Of a DNA stretch of 64,000 bases, positions 42,207 to 50,921 are shown in pieces. The position numbers and the translations under genes were made by a program. This stretch comes from JAJDOD01 sp039024895 (lineage in GTDB: Bacteria > Pseudomonadota > Alphaproteobacteria > Rhodobacterales > Rhodobacteraceae), in assembly GCA_039024895.1 (NCBI GenBank), contig JBCCPJ010000019.1, positions 1 through 64,000 of the forward strand. Direction: 5' to 3'. Each line of letters begins with the position of its first letter. The stretch's first letter is position 1. The notes under the pieces are model-generated. The model did no database searches. It saw only the letters and a list, made by a program, of their open reading frames with translations, and was not told where the DNA came from.

Positions 42207-42506
42207 AGTGCTTCCTTCCATTCCAAAGAAAGGATCACGCCATCAAACCGTGGGATCAAACGCCTAGAGCGCATGGTGGAAATGCTGACCAATTGAGCAT
42301 GAGAGCCCCTGTTGCAGGTTAGATCATACGCAGTTGCCACCGCCGTCATCTATTTGGAGAGTTCCCCCCGGTCGATGACGACACCTTGTTGACGGGCCGC
42401 TCCTTGCGAAACTGCGCAAGCGACGGCTTTCCGGGCGATCCAGCGGGCCAATGCAAAGCGGATTTCAAACATATGAACGGGATAGCACGGCCCATGCTGC
42501 CGCGTC
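42207..42506. other. 300-bp spacer between IS remnant and phoB, nothing seen
   Basis: This stretch should contain the left end of the IS481 remnant and the trailer of phoB. No open frame with family character, terminator hairpin or repeat stood out. Confidence 0.45.
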
Positions 42507-43196
42507 TCATCCGAGCGCGTATCCCGCCCCTCTCACCGTGCGCACCGGATCGAGACCGCCATGAAGACACAACGCTTTGCGCAACCGGCCAATATGGACA
42601 TCGACCGTGCGCGTATCCACGTAGATGTCACGTCCCCAAACGCGGTCCAGAAGTTGTTCGCGCGACCAAACGCGGCCAGGTTTTTCCATGAAGGTGGACA
42701 GCAGACGAAACTCGGTGGGACCAAGTTTGATCGCCGCCCCGTCTCGCGTAACGCGATGGGTTTCGGCATCGAGGATGATATCGCCGAATTCCAGCTTCTC
42801 GCCAATACTCGCGGGTCGCACCCGGCGAAGCTGCGTGCGCACGCGTGCCATCAATTCAATGACGGAGTAGGGCTTGATCACATAATCATCCGCGCCGGTC
42901 TCCAGCCCACGCACCCGGTCCGCCTCTTCCGAGCGCGCCGTGAGCATGATGACGGGAATTTTGCGCGTACCGATATTTGACTTGAGCCGCCGGCAGATCT
43001 CGATGCCGGAGACGCCGGGCAGCATCCAGTCGAGAATGATAACGTCGGGCTGGGTCTCATCGACCATCATGAGCGCATCATCGCCGGTTTCGGCCTTGGC
43101 GACATCAAACCCTTCAGCTTCAAGATTATAAGCCAGCACCTCGCGCTGCGCGGGCTCATCTTCAACCACAAGCACATGGGGTTGATCAGCGGACAT
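42507..43196 (-). CDS. phoB: PhoB, phosphate response regulator
   Basis: 229 aa OmpR-type regulator. Receiver domain 1-120 with phosphoacceptor D56 in VIILDWMLPG, Thr in MLTARSEEAD and Lys in YVIKPYS; winged-helix DNA-binding domain from about 130 with LGPTEFRLLSTFMEKPGRVWSREQL and the recognition helix in VDTRTVDVHIGRLRKAL. It binds pho boxes such as those before pstS. The gene ends the pst-phoU-phoB series and begins 4 bases after phoU. Confidence 0.96.
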   Translation of the reverse strand: MSADQPHVLVVEDEPAQREVLAYNLEAEGFDVAKAETGDDALMMVDETQPDVIILDWMLPGVSGIEICRRLKSNIGTRKIPVIMLTARSEEADRVRGLETGADDYVIKPYSVIELMARVRTQLRRVRPASIGEKLEFGDIILDAETHRVTRDGAAIKLGPTEFRLLSTFMEKPGRVWSREQLLDRVWGRDIYVDTRTVDVHIGRLRKALCLHGGLDPVRTVRGAGYALG

Positions 43197-43200
43197 GATC

Positions 43201-43911
43201 CTAACTTTCCTCTGTCATGTAAGGCGTTTCATCTTGTTTGTTCCGCGCCTCGTCCGGCATTTCCCCGGACACGAGATAGATCACCTGCTCAGCGATGCTC
43301 GTGACATGATCGCCCATCCGTTCGCAGTTCTTGGCCACGAAATGAAGGTGCATGCAGGGTGTAATATTGCGCGGGTCTTCCATCATATGGGTCAGCAACT
43401 CACGGAACAGCGCGTTGTAGAGCTGGTCCACATCTTCGTCCCGTTCAATCACCTGCAGCGCGAGATCGGCGTCCCGCTGAATATAGCTGTCGAGCGCGTC
43501 CTTCAGCATATGCTGCACCTCGCGGGCGAGCTTCCGGATCGAAACGCTGGCGCTGCCAACGGGGGGCGTTTCAGCGAGTACCGTCGTGCGCTTGGCCATG
43601 TTCTTGGCATAGTCGCCGCACCGTTCCAGATTGGCGCTGATCTTGATCACCGTCATCACGGTGCGCAGATCGGTTGCGGTAGGTGCCCGCAGCGCAATGA
43701 CGCGCGTGGCTTCTTCGTTGACCTGTTCCTCCAGCGCATCGATGGCCTTGTCGCCGTTTCGGACGGCATCGGCCATTTCTAGGTCGCGACGCTCCAGGGC
43801 TTCGGCCCCGTTCAGGATCGAGGCTTCGACGAGCCCGCCCATTTTCATGAGCATGGCCTGAATGGCCTCAAGATCCCTGTCAAAAACAGACGCGATATGG
43901 GGATCGTTCAT
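43201..43911 (-). CDS. phoU: PhoU, phosphate signalling/metal-binding regulator
   Basis: 236 aa, two three-helix PhoU repeats. EALERRDLEMADAVRNGDKAIDALEEQVNEEA and KISANLERCGDYAKNMAKRT carry the acidic metal-binding patches; the second repeat has VAKNCERMGDHVTSIAEQVIY. It connects the Pst transporter to PhoR and keeps the regulon off when phosphate is plentiful. It lies 14 bases after pstB and 4 before phoB. Confidence 0.96.
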   Translation of the reverse strand: MNDPHIASVFDRDLEAIQAMLMKMGGLVEASILNGAEALERRDLEMADAVRNGDKAIDALEEQVNEEATRVIALRAPTATDLRTVMTVIKISANLERCGDYAKNMAKRTTVLAETPPVGSASVSIRKLAREVQHMLKDALDSYIQRDADLALQVIERDEDVDQLYNALFRELLTHMMEDPRNITPCMHLHFVAKNCERMGDHVTSIAEQVIYLVSGEMPDEARNKQDETPYMTEES

Positions 43912-43925
43912 CGTTCTAATGCTCC

Positions 43926-44723
43926 CTACCCAATCCGACCGGTGATGTAGCTTTCGGTCCGGCTGTCATCAGGGTTTGTGAAAATCTTGCCGGTTTCCCC
44001 ATATTCGACAAGGTCGCCGAGATGGAAAAAGGCGGTCTTCTGGCTAACGCGCGCCGCTTGTTGCATCGAGTGCGTGACGATCACGACGGAATAGTTCTGG
44101 CGCAATTCGTCGATCAGTTCTTCGACTTGGGCGGTGGCAATCGGATCGAGCGCCGAACACGGTTCGTCCATCAACAAAACTTCGGGCTGCGTGGCCACGG
44201 CGCGGGCAATGCAAAGACGTTGCTGTTGGCCGCCGGAGAGGCCGGTGCCCGGCGCATCGAGGCGGTCTTTCACCTCGTCCCAGATGGCACCGCGACGGAG
44301 CGATTTCTCCACGATTTCGTCAAGCTCCGCCTTGTTCTTGGCAAGACCATGGATGCGCGGGCCATAGGCGACATTGTCGTAGATGGATTTTGGGAACGGA
44401 TTGGGCTTTTGAAACACCATGCCGACCTTGGCGCGTAGCTGCACGGGGTCCACGCGCTTGTCATAGATATCTTCGTCGTCGAGGTGGATGTCGCCCGTCA
44501 CCCGACAAATAGGGATCGTGTCGTTCATCCGGTTCAGGCAACGCAGGAACGTGGACTTGCCACATCCTGACGGACCGATAAAGGCGGTGACGGTTTTGTC
44601 ATCGATGTCGACGGACACATCCTTGATGGCATGGTTGTCGCCGTAGTAAACGTCGACGCCTTTGGCGTGGATCTTAGTGTCATTCATGCCGGATGTCCGT
44701 TGGATTATGCGCATATCGTTCAT
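43926..44723 (-). CDS. pstB: PstB, phosphate ABC transporter ATPase
   Basis: 265 aa. Walker A GPSGCGKST, the PstB-specific KPNPFPKSIYDNVAYGPRIHG, signature motif LSGGQQQRLCIARA and Walker B LLMDEPCSALDP, with the H-loop in IVTHSMQQAARVS. The start at 44723 has AGAGGGACGACCC upstream; earlier in-frame Mets would overlap pstA. A second Met 12 codons later (MNDTKIHAKG) also fits. Energises phosphate import with PstA and PstC. Confidence 0.96.
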   Translation of the reverse strand: MNDMRIIQRTSGMNDTKIHAKGVDVYYGDNHAIKDVSVDIDDKTVTAFIGPSGCGKSTFLRCLNRMNDTIPICRVTGDIHLDDEDIYDKRVDPVQLRAKVGMVFQKPNPFPKSIYDNVAYGPRIHGLAKNKAELDEIVEKSLRRGAIWDEVKDRLDAPGTGLSGGQQQRLCIARAVATQPEVLLMDEPCSALDPIATAQVEELIDELRQNYSVVIVTHSMQQAARVSQKTAFFHLGDLVEYGETGKIFTNPDDSRTESYITGRIG

Positions 44724-44736
44724 GGGTCGTCCCTCT

Positions 44737-46089
44737 TTACCAGCGGCGCTCAAAGCGACGACGAAGGATGATGGCGATTGTATTCATCGCGAGCAGGAAG
44801 ACCAGCAGGACGATGATGGCACCGGACGCGCGTTCAACAAAGGCGGGGTCGGCGCGCTGTGTCCAGTTATAAACCTGCACGGGCAAGGCGGAGGCGGGAT
44901 CGAAGAACCCCTCAGGTGGGCCTGATGGGTACTCGCGCACGAAAGCGACCATGCCGATTAAAAGGAGTGGCGCGGTTTCTCCCAACGCTTGGGCGAGGCC
45001 AATGATCGTGCCGGTCAGAATGCCAGGCATCGCGAGCGGCAGGACATGGTGAAACACCGTTTGCATCTTTGAGGCGCCGACCCCAAGGGCCGCTTCCCGT
45101 ATCGAGGGCGGAACCGCCTTCAGCGACGCGCGGGTGGCGATGATGATGGTGGGCAATGTCATCAACGTCAGGACGAGGCCACCAACGACTGGCGCCGATT
45201 GCGGCAAACCGGCGAAGTTGATGAAAATCGCAAGACCCAGGATACCAAACACGATGGACGGCACCGCCGCTAGGTTTGAAATGTTCACCTCGATCAAGTC
45301 GGTCCAACGGTTCTTCGGCGCGAATTCCTCCAGATAGATCGAGGCGGCAACACCAATAGGCAACGCCAGAACCAACACGATAATCATCATGTAAAGCGAC
45401 CCCATGATCGCCACGCCGAGGCCGGAGACTTCGGGACGGTTTTCGGAGGCATCGGGCCAGATGAGAAAGTTCCAGTTGAACCGCGTCTCCAGCGCGCCCT
45501 GCGCCTTCAGAACATCTGCCAGTTGCAGCTGTTCGGGCGATATATTCGCGTCGCGTACGGCGCTTTCCATGGTAACGCGGCCTTTGTAGTAGCCGTCGAT
45601 GCGCCCGCTCGCCACAAATTCGAAGGTACGGGTTTCCCCTACAACGTCCGGGTTGGCGAGCACAAAATTCCGCATTTGCGCGGCGGCTTCCTTTGAGATC
45701 AGTGTATCGGGTTTTTCGAGACCGTCGATCTCAATGCCAAGGTCCGCGATTTTCTTCTCCAAGGCCGCTTTGATCAGGGGTGTGTACCCGAAGGTTGAGA
45801 CCTTTTTCATCTCCTCCGGATCGCGGTTGCCGGTCTTGTCGAGCTTTTCCTCCAGAAGTTCCACGTCGAGCGTGACGAAGGTCTGATAGAAGGCGCCCGA
45901 CCCATTTCGGATGATAGACGACAAGAGAAAGACCAGCGCGAGGACGGCAATCGTGATCGCGATGATGCCGTAAATCTTGAAACGCTCTTCCGCCGCGTTC
46001 CGTTTCTTGGTGCGGGCATCAAGGTCAAGGATGGAGGATTTTCGCGGCGGCGCGCCGTCCGAAGGGGCGCTTGCGGTCATATCCGTCAT
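44737..46089 (-). CDS. pstA: PstA, phosphate ABC transporter permease (DUF3333-extended)
   Basis: 450 aa, longer than enteric PstA (about 300) because of an N-terminal region of some 190 residues with one membrane helix (IYGIIAITIAVLALVFLLSSI) and a periplasmic segment, the DUF3333 arrangement usual in alphaproteobacteria. The permease core has six helices; the coupling motif is REAALGVGASKMQTVFHHVLPLAMPGI. Start overlaps the pstC stop by 4 bases. Confidence 0.94.
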   Translation of the reverse strand: MTDMTASAPSDGAPPRKSSILDLDARTKKRNAAEERFKIYGIIAITIAVLALVFLLSSIIRNGSGAFYQTFVTLDVELLEEKLDKTGNRDPEEMKKVSTFGYTPLIKAALEKKIADLGIEIDGLEKPDTLISKEAAAQMRNFVLANPDVVGETRTFEFVASGRIDGYYKGRVTMESAVRDANISPEQLQLADVLKAQGALETRFNWNFLIWPDASENRPEVSGLGVAIMGSLYMMIIVLVLALPIGVAASIYLEEFAPKNRWTDLIEVNISNLAAVPSIVFGILGLAIFINFAGLPQSAPVVGGLVLTLMTLPTIIIATRASLKAVPPSIREAALGVGASKMQTVFHHVLPLAMPGILTGTIIGLAQALGETAPLLLIGMVAFVREYPSGPPEGFFDPASALPVQVYNWTQRADPAFVERASGAIIVLLVFLLAMNTIAIILRRRFERRW

Positions 46090-47567
46090 TCATACTGCTC
46101 CCGGTAGCGGCGGACGATCCAGAGGGCGAGCACGTTGAGGGCAAGCGTGATCACGAAGAGCGTCAAGCCAAGGGCGAAGGCAACCAGCGTTTCTGGCGAG
46201 GCAAAATCGGTATCCCCCGTCAGTTGGCTTACGATTTTGACCGTTACCGTGGTCATGGCCTCAAAGGGGTTCACCAGTTCACCAAGCCCGCGATTGAACT
46301 GCGCGGCGGCGGCCCCTGCCCCAAGGACAACAATCATGGTCTCACCGATGGCCCGAGACGCCGCGAGCAAAACGGCGCCGACAATCCCGGGCAGCGCAGC
46401 CGGTATGATAACCTGTCGGATCGTCTCCGATTGCGTCGCGCCGAGACCATAGGAACCATCCCGCATGGATTGCGGCACCGCATTGATAATATCGTCGGAC
46501 AGCGACGAAACAAAAGGAACGAGCATGATGCCCATCACCAAGCCAGCCGTCATGACGCTGGAAGAGCTTTCCCCGAGGCCGAGCGGTTGGGCGAAGTAAT
46601 CCCGCAGCATGGGGCCGACGGTTATGAGCGCAAAAAGGCCGTAGACGATGGTTGGAATGCCCGCAAGGATTTCGATCAGCGGTTTGGCAACAGAGCGCAC
46701 ACGGTTGGAAGCATACTCCGACAGGTAGATCGCGGCATAGAGGCCGATGGGCACAGCGACCAAAAGCGCCACGATGGAGATGTAAAGCGTGCCCCAAAGC
46801 AATGGCAGGATCGCCAGTTCACTGTCGCCCCGGAAGTCCGGCGCCCAAACGGTTCCGAAGAAGAAGTCCTGCCACGGATGATCGCCGAAGAAGTTTCGCG
46901 TCTCGAACAGCATCGAAAGAACAATGCCAACCGTCGTCAGAATGGCGATAGAGGCCGCACCGATCAGGATCAGAAGGATACCGTTTTCGACCGTATTGCG
47001 CGCACGGAAATCCTTGTTGGTCAGCATGTATGACACGGCAAAACCGCCAAGCCCTGCCAGCAGGACCGCGAGCCACATCAGACGGCCGCCCCAGTTTGAC
47101 AGGACGCGGTAGCGCTGCGCTGCATCGAGAACAGCGGGTTCCACGTTGGAGCCAAGCGCGACACCGACCTCGCCAAGCCGCTCACGCACATTGGTAAGTT
47201 CGCTGCGCATGGAGGTCACGTCGTCTTCGGACATCCGGCCCGTATTGACCAGAATGTTCAGGCCGTCCGCAACCCGGCGTACGTCGGTCATGACAAGGTT
47301 CAGGTTCGCGCCGTCGGAAATGGCGCCATCGGGGATCAGGCCAGATACGCGATTTTCAATGAAGAGCGGCTGCAAAAGCAGCCAAACAACAAGAAGGCCA
47401 AAGGCCGGGGTGACGACGGTCAGGAACACATTCCAACCGTAATAGGATGGCAAAGAATGCAGCCCCCGGATGTTGCCGTCTGCCGATGACAGCGCACGGG
47501 CGCGGCCCATCATGTAGCCGAGAGTTGCGACCGCCAGAACGATCAGGATCAGCCAGTAAAGCGGCAT
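46086..47567 (-). CDS. pstC: PstC, phosphate ABC transporter permease (extended)
   Basis: 493 aa, also longer than the enteric protein because of about 200 extra N-terminal residues with membrane helices near 1-20, 48-68 and 158-182. The permease core follows from about 210; the coupling motif is MRDGSYGLGATQSETIRQVIIPAALPGIVGA. It pairs with PstA, coupled by a 4-base overlap. A hairpin separates it from pstS. Confidence 0.94.
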   Translation of the reverse strand: MPLYWLILIVLAVATLGYMMGRARALSSADGNIRGLHSLPSYYGWNVFLTVVTPAFGLLVVWLLLQPLFIENRVSGLIPDGAISDGANLNLVMTDVRRVADGLNILVNTGRMSEDDVTSMRSELTNVRERLGEVGVALGSNVEPAVLDAAQRYRVLSNWGGRLMWLAVLLAGLGGFAVSYMLTNKDFRARNTVENGILLILIGAASIAILTTVGIVLSMLFETRNFFGDHPWQDFFFGTVWAPDFRGDSELAILPLLWGTLYISIVALLVAVPIGLYAAIYLSEYASNRVRSVAKPLIEILAGIPTIVYGLFALITVGPMLRDYFAQPLGLGESSSSVMTAGLVMGIMLVPFVSSLSDDIINAVPQSMRDGSYGLGATQSETIRQVIIPAALPGIVGAVLLAASRAIGETMIVVLGAGAAAAQFNRGLGELVNPFEAMTTVTVKIVSQLTGDTDFASPETLVAFALGLTLFVITLALNVLALWIVRRYREQYE

Positions 47568-47601
47568 ACCACCCCTACCCCATTGAGTGCCTCAGACATG
47601 A

Positions 47602-47623
47602 AGGGGCGGCATCGACCGCCCCT
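47602..47623 (-). other. Hairpin between pstS and pstC
   Basis: AGGGGCGG and CCGCCCCT form a perfect 8-bp stem with a 6-base loop, 20 bases after the pstS stop. Without a long uridine tract it is more likely an attenuating or mRNA-protecting hairpin, giving more PstS than permease. Confidence 0.65.
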
Positions 47624-47642
47624 CTAATTTGAAAGGGCGGGA

Positions 47643-48683
47643 TTAGGAGCCCGAGCCCATGGTTTCTTCGTTTTCCACCGAAGTCTGGGTTTTCACCAGT
47701 TCAGGGTCAGACACGAGGCCGTACTCAGCCAGCGGACCGTCCGGGCCAGCGATCTCGTCCGAGACGAAGAACGAGGCATAGTCCTTCAAGCCGGGGATCA
47801 CACCGATATGCGCGCCTTTGATGTAGAAATAGAGCGGACGCGACACCGGGTATTCGCCGGAGGCAATGGTCTCGGTCGACGGTGCAACGTCGGACATCGT
47901 CGCCACTTTCAGCTTGTCCTGGTTGTTCTCAAAGAACGCGAGGCCAAAGATGCCAACGCCGTTCGGGTTGGCGTCGATCCGGGCCAGTGTTTCGGTGTAG
48001 TCGCCGTCGATATCGATGGAACGGCCATCGGTGCGAAGCGACATGCAAGCGCCTTCCGCGTCGTCTTCTGACATACCGCCATCGATCATGGCTTGCATCG
48101 CGCCAGAGTCTTCGCAGCCCTGGAGAACGACTTTTTCCTCAAAGACTTCCCTTGTGCCGTGCTTGGTGCCCGGAGGGAAGGCCGTAATGTCCACCGCAGG
48201 CAGATCACCGTTGAAGTCCGACCACTGGGTGTAGGGGTTGTCGACAATGGCACCATCGACCAGCACCTGATCGCTCAGCGCGTTGAAGATGTCGGAGGGC
48301 TCAAGTGCCGTGAAGGCAGGGCCGTCGATCTGGCTGGCAAAGACGATGCCATCATAGCCAATCTGAACTTCAATGATGTCACTGACACCAGCTTCTGCAC
48401 AGGCGGCGATTTCTTTTTCGCGGATTTTGCGGGACGCATTGGCGATATCGATGGTGTTGACGCCAACGCCTTCGCAGAACCGCTTGAGGCCCGCAGATGA
48501 ACCACCTGATTCCACAACCGGGGTCGGGAAATCAAAGTTCTCGCCAAAGGCTTCTGCGACAATGGACGCATAGGGTAGAACAGTTGAGGAACCGGCGACC
48601 TGTACCTGGTCACGGGCGGCAGCAGCCGTTGCGGAAACCGCAATGATCGCCAGTGTCGAGGCGGTCAGTTTTGCGTTCAGCAT
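47643..48683 (-). CDS. pstS: PstS, periplasmic phosphate-binding protein
   Basis: 346 aa. Signal peptide MLNAKLTASTLAIIAVSATAAAA, then RDQVQVAGSSTVLPYASIVAEAF, which begins the phosphate-binding loop (SST). VESGGSSAGLKRFCEGVG and NASRKIREKEIAAC are the other ligand-site segments. It belongs to the longer alphaproteobacterial PstS type. Expression should be driven by the three pho boxes 80-108 bases upstream. Confidence 0.95.
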   Translation of the reverse strand: MLNAKLTASTLAIIAVSATAAAARDQVQVAGSSTVLPYASIVAEAFGENFDFPTPVVESGGSSAGLKRFCEGVGVNTIDIANASRKIREKEIAACAEAGVSDIIEVQIGYDGIVFASQIDGPAFTALEPSDIFNALSDQVLVDGAIVDNPYTQWSDFNGDLPAVDITAFPPGTKHGTREVFEEKVVLQGCEDSGAMQAMIDGGMSEDDAEGACMSLRTDGRSIDIDGDYTETLARIDANPNGVGIFGLAFFENNQDKLKVATMSDVAPSTETIASGEYPVSRPLYFYIKGAHIGVIPGLKDYASFFVSDEIAGPDGPLAEYGLVSDPELVKTQTSVENEETMGSGS

Positions 48684-48762
48684 GGATGGGTTCTCCTAGA
48701 GTTACATTGGACCGCCCCACGCGGCCCTCGCCGGGTGAGTAGTCCGACGCGGCTATGCTTTT

Positions 48763-48791
48763 GTGACAGTTGCGTAACAGTTTTATGACAG
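48763..48791 (-). promoter_or_regulatory. Triple pho box (PhoB binding site) before pstS
   Basis: On the minus strand three direct 7-mers, CTGTCAT, CTGTTAC and CTGTCAC, repeat every 11 bp (48785-48791, 48774-48780, 48763-48769) with A/T-rich or short spacers. This is the textbook pho-box arrangement bound by PhoB dimers, about 80 bases from the pstS start. Confidence 0.92.
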
Positions 48792-48801
48792 TGACGCAGG
48801 G

Positions 48802-49848
48802 TCAGTTTTCACGGCGCGCGCGCCGTGTCGGACTGGTGGGCAAGATGACCGAGAATACGCTTCCTTGCCCCTTTTCACTTTGAATCCTTAAGCGTCCGCG
48901 ATGCCGATTGACGATATGTTTGACGATGGCAAGCCCCAATCCAGTACCACCCATCTCACGCGATCTGTGGGTGTCGATCCGGTAGAAGCGCTCCGTCAGG
49001 CGCGGAATGTGGACCGGATCGATGCCTTCGCCCGAATCGGTGACTGTCAAAACCAAGGCATCCTGACGGATCGCCGGATGATTTTGCACCTGTTCCGCCG
49101 CCACCGTCACATGCGTCCCGGCAGGAGAGTATTTAATCGCATTCTCCACCAGATTGGTGACCACCTGGCTCAACTGATCGGCATCTCCTGGAAGTTCGAG
49201 GGCGTGATCCGGCAAGTCCACCTGAAGCGACTTTCCTTCTTGGTCGGCCAAGGCGGAGAGCGCGTTGAGAACAGAGCGCACTAACGACGTAAACTCGACC
49301 TGTTCTGTTGGACGGACCCGCTCATCGGCTTCGACACGACTTAACGACAAAAGGTCCGCCACGAGGCGGTTCATCCGGCTTGCCTCTTTCCCCATGATCG
49401 CCAAGAAGCGCTGACGCGCCGCCGCGTCGTCCTTTGCGGCACCGCCAAGTGTTTCAATGAAGCCCATGAGTGCGGTGAGCGGCGTCCTCAGTTCATGGCT
49501 GACATTGGCAACAAAATCGCGTCGCATCTGAAAAGCTTCTTCAACGGCGGTTCTGTCTTCAAACGAAATCAGCACGCCGCCCCGTTGCAGGCTAGAGCAT
49601 GTGGCGAGCAAGGTGATGTCGCGATGGGCCTCCTTCGTAAGATATTGTGCCTTAGTGGAAATGCCTTGGGTGATTGACCGCTCAACCGCATCAAGGAGCG
49701 TCGGCTGCCGCAACACAGTAATATAATGGCGTCCGCGAATGGCATCTCCGAATAGGGTGTGCGCTGCGCCGTTTGCCACGGCAATGCGTCCGTCCGCCTC
49801 AACGAGGACGGCGGGAATTGGCATCGCTTCGATCAGATCTTCAGACAT
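48802..49848 (-). CDS. phoR: PhoR-type histidine kinase without membrane segments
   Basis: 348 aa. A PAS-like domain (1-100, starting IPAVLVEADGRIAVANGAAH), HisKA with the phosphorylated H118 in FVANVSHELRTPLTALMG, and an ATPase domain with N-box QVVTNLVENAIKYSP, DSGEGIDP, F-box RFYRID and GGTGLGLAIVKHI. Enteric PhoR has an N-terminal membrane anchor; here the first residues are polar and an in-frame TAA lies 15-21 bases before the ATG, so the kinase is cytosolic. It precedes pstS on the same strand. Confidence 0.93.
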   Translation of the reverse strand: MSEDLIEAMPIPAVLVEADGRIAVANGAAHTLFGDAIRGRHYITVLRQPTLLDAVERSITQGISTKAQYLTKEAHRDITLLATCSSLQRGGVLISFEDRTAVEEAFQMRRDFVANVSHELRTPLTALMGFIETLGGAAKDDAAARQRFLAIMGKEASRMNRLVADLLSLSRVEADERVRPTEQVEFTSLVRSVLNALSALADQEGKSLQVDLPDHALELPGDADQLSQVVTNLVENAIKYSPAGTHVTVAAEQVQNHPAIRQDALVLTVTDSGEGIDPVHIPRLTERFYRIDTHRSREMGGTGLGLAIVKHIVNRHRGRLRIQSEKGQGSVFSVILPTSPTRRARREN

Positions 49849-49995
49849 TTGGGTGCCGCACGATTATCCGGACGCGCTTGGCTTACTTTACCCTGGTGAA
49901 AAGTTGAACACGCATCTGAAGGCTAGGTTTGCTTCGCGGCGAAGAAATACTATACGTTGTATCAGGCGTTGCGCCTCAACCTTGGAATGTTTGGG

Positions 49996-50385
49996 ATGAG
50001 CATGAAGAGACTGAACCAGAAAATCTATTCAGAGTTTGAACAATTTCCTACAAGCGTTGCGTACACTCAAATATGTGTTCTCGCGGTTGGCGACATGGAA
50101 GAGTGGCGACAACAACACCAGATAACGCCAACACAGGGCCTTGCCTTCCTTGCTTTTGGCGAAGTGTCACAAGATGCCCTTGACGAGATGCGCCCCGTCA
50201 TCGTCGTGTCCTCGCTGCTGTCGAAAGGGTTCGATTGCATTGATCTGGCGACCCGCCTCCATGGGTTGGGCTTTTCCGGTGAGTACCGCGCGATTGCGAA
50301 CGGCATTCCCCGACCAGAGGTGATTGAGCGGGAAGTGCACCAGCTTTGCCCGCAGTTGAACTTCCGCGTTGTGGATTCGCTTTAA
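49996..50385 (+). CDS. Hypothetical protein with receiver-like C-terminal half
   Basis: 129 aa from ATG at 49996 (a second ATG lies at 50002). The region SQDALDEMRPVIVVSSLLSKGFDCIDLATRLHGLGFSGEYRAIAN reads like strand 3, helix 3 and strand 4 of a response-regulator receiver, but the usual phosphoacceptor Asp after the strand is replaced (VVSSLL) and no conserved Lys is obvious. It is divergent from phoR with a 147-bp spacer. It may be a degenerate receiver without phosphorylation; this is an inference. Confidence 0.5.
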   Translation: MSMKRLNQKIYSEFEQFPTSVAYTQICVLAVGDMEEWRQQHQITPTQGLAFLAFGEVSQDALDEMRPVIVVSSLLSKGFDCIDLATRLHGLGFSGEYRAIANGIPRPEVIEREVHQLCPQLNFRVVDSL

Positions 50386-50921
50386 GAGCTTCCCGGCTCC
50401 ACGACGCGAAGATCACTTCGGAACACACGGGCGCGTTCCCGGTAGTTTTGGGCAAGGGCCAAATTGCCCTGACGCTGTTCTTCGGTGGTTTCGCGCACGA
50501 TCTTCCCGGGCATCCCCATAACCAGACTGCCATCGGGTATCTCTTTGCCTTCCGTTATCAAGGCACCTGCCCCGATCAGGCACCCGCTGCCAATCTTAGC
50601 CCCATTGAGGATCGTTGCTCCCATCCCGATGAGGGTGCCGTCCCCAATGGTACAACCGTGCACCATGGCCTTATGACCGATTGTGCAATTCTCGCCAATC
50701 GTGCAGGGAAACCCGGGGTCCGTGTGTATCACAGTCTGTTCCTGTAGGTTCGTACCGGCCCCGATCCGAATGGGTTCGTTGTCGCCACGGAGGACGGCGC
50801 CAAACCAGATGGACACCCCCAACCCTAAATACACATGCCCGATCACGTGGGCGCCTGGCGCAATCCAGCAATCCCCAGTTTCAGGTAGTCTTGGTGCGAC
50901 CTCTCCCAGCGCGTAGAGCAT
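50382..50921 (-). CDS. Gamma carbonic anhydrase-like protein (left-handed beta-helix)
   Basis: 179 aa of hexapeptide repeats ending in a helix (TTEEQRQGNLALAQNYRERA). The metal histidines appear as H66 (TVIHTDPG), H83 (IGHKAM) and H88 (MVHGC), the gamma-CA trio. GAVLRGDNEPIRIGAGTNLQEQ is the diagnostic YrdA/PaaY block. Activity may be carbonic anhydrase or another metal-dependent role. It ends inside the receiver-like gene's stop (convergent, 4-base overlap) and starts next to gmk's stop. Confidence 0.9.
   Translation of the reverse strand: MLYALGEVAPRLPETGDCWIAPGAHVIGHVYLGLGVSIWFGAVLRGDNEPIRIGAGTNLQEQTVIHTDPGFPCTIGENCTIGHKAMVHGCTIGDGTLIGMGATILNGAKIGSGCLIGAGALITEGKEIPDGSLVMGMPGKIVRETTEEQRQGNLALAQNYRERARVFRSDLRVVEPGSS

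Noticed and set aside
46071..47033. 320-codon plus-strand open frame
   Set aside because: Antisense to pstC; highly charged shadow sequence without family features.
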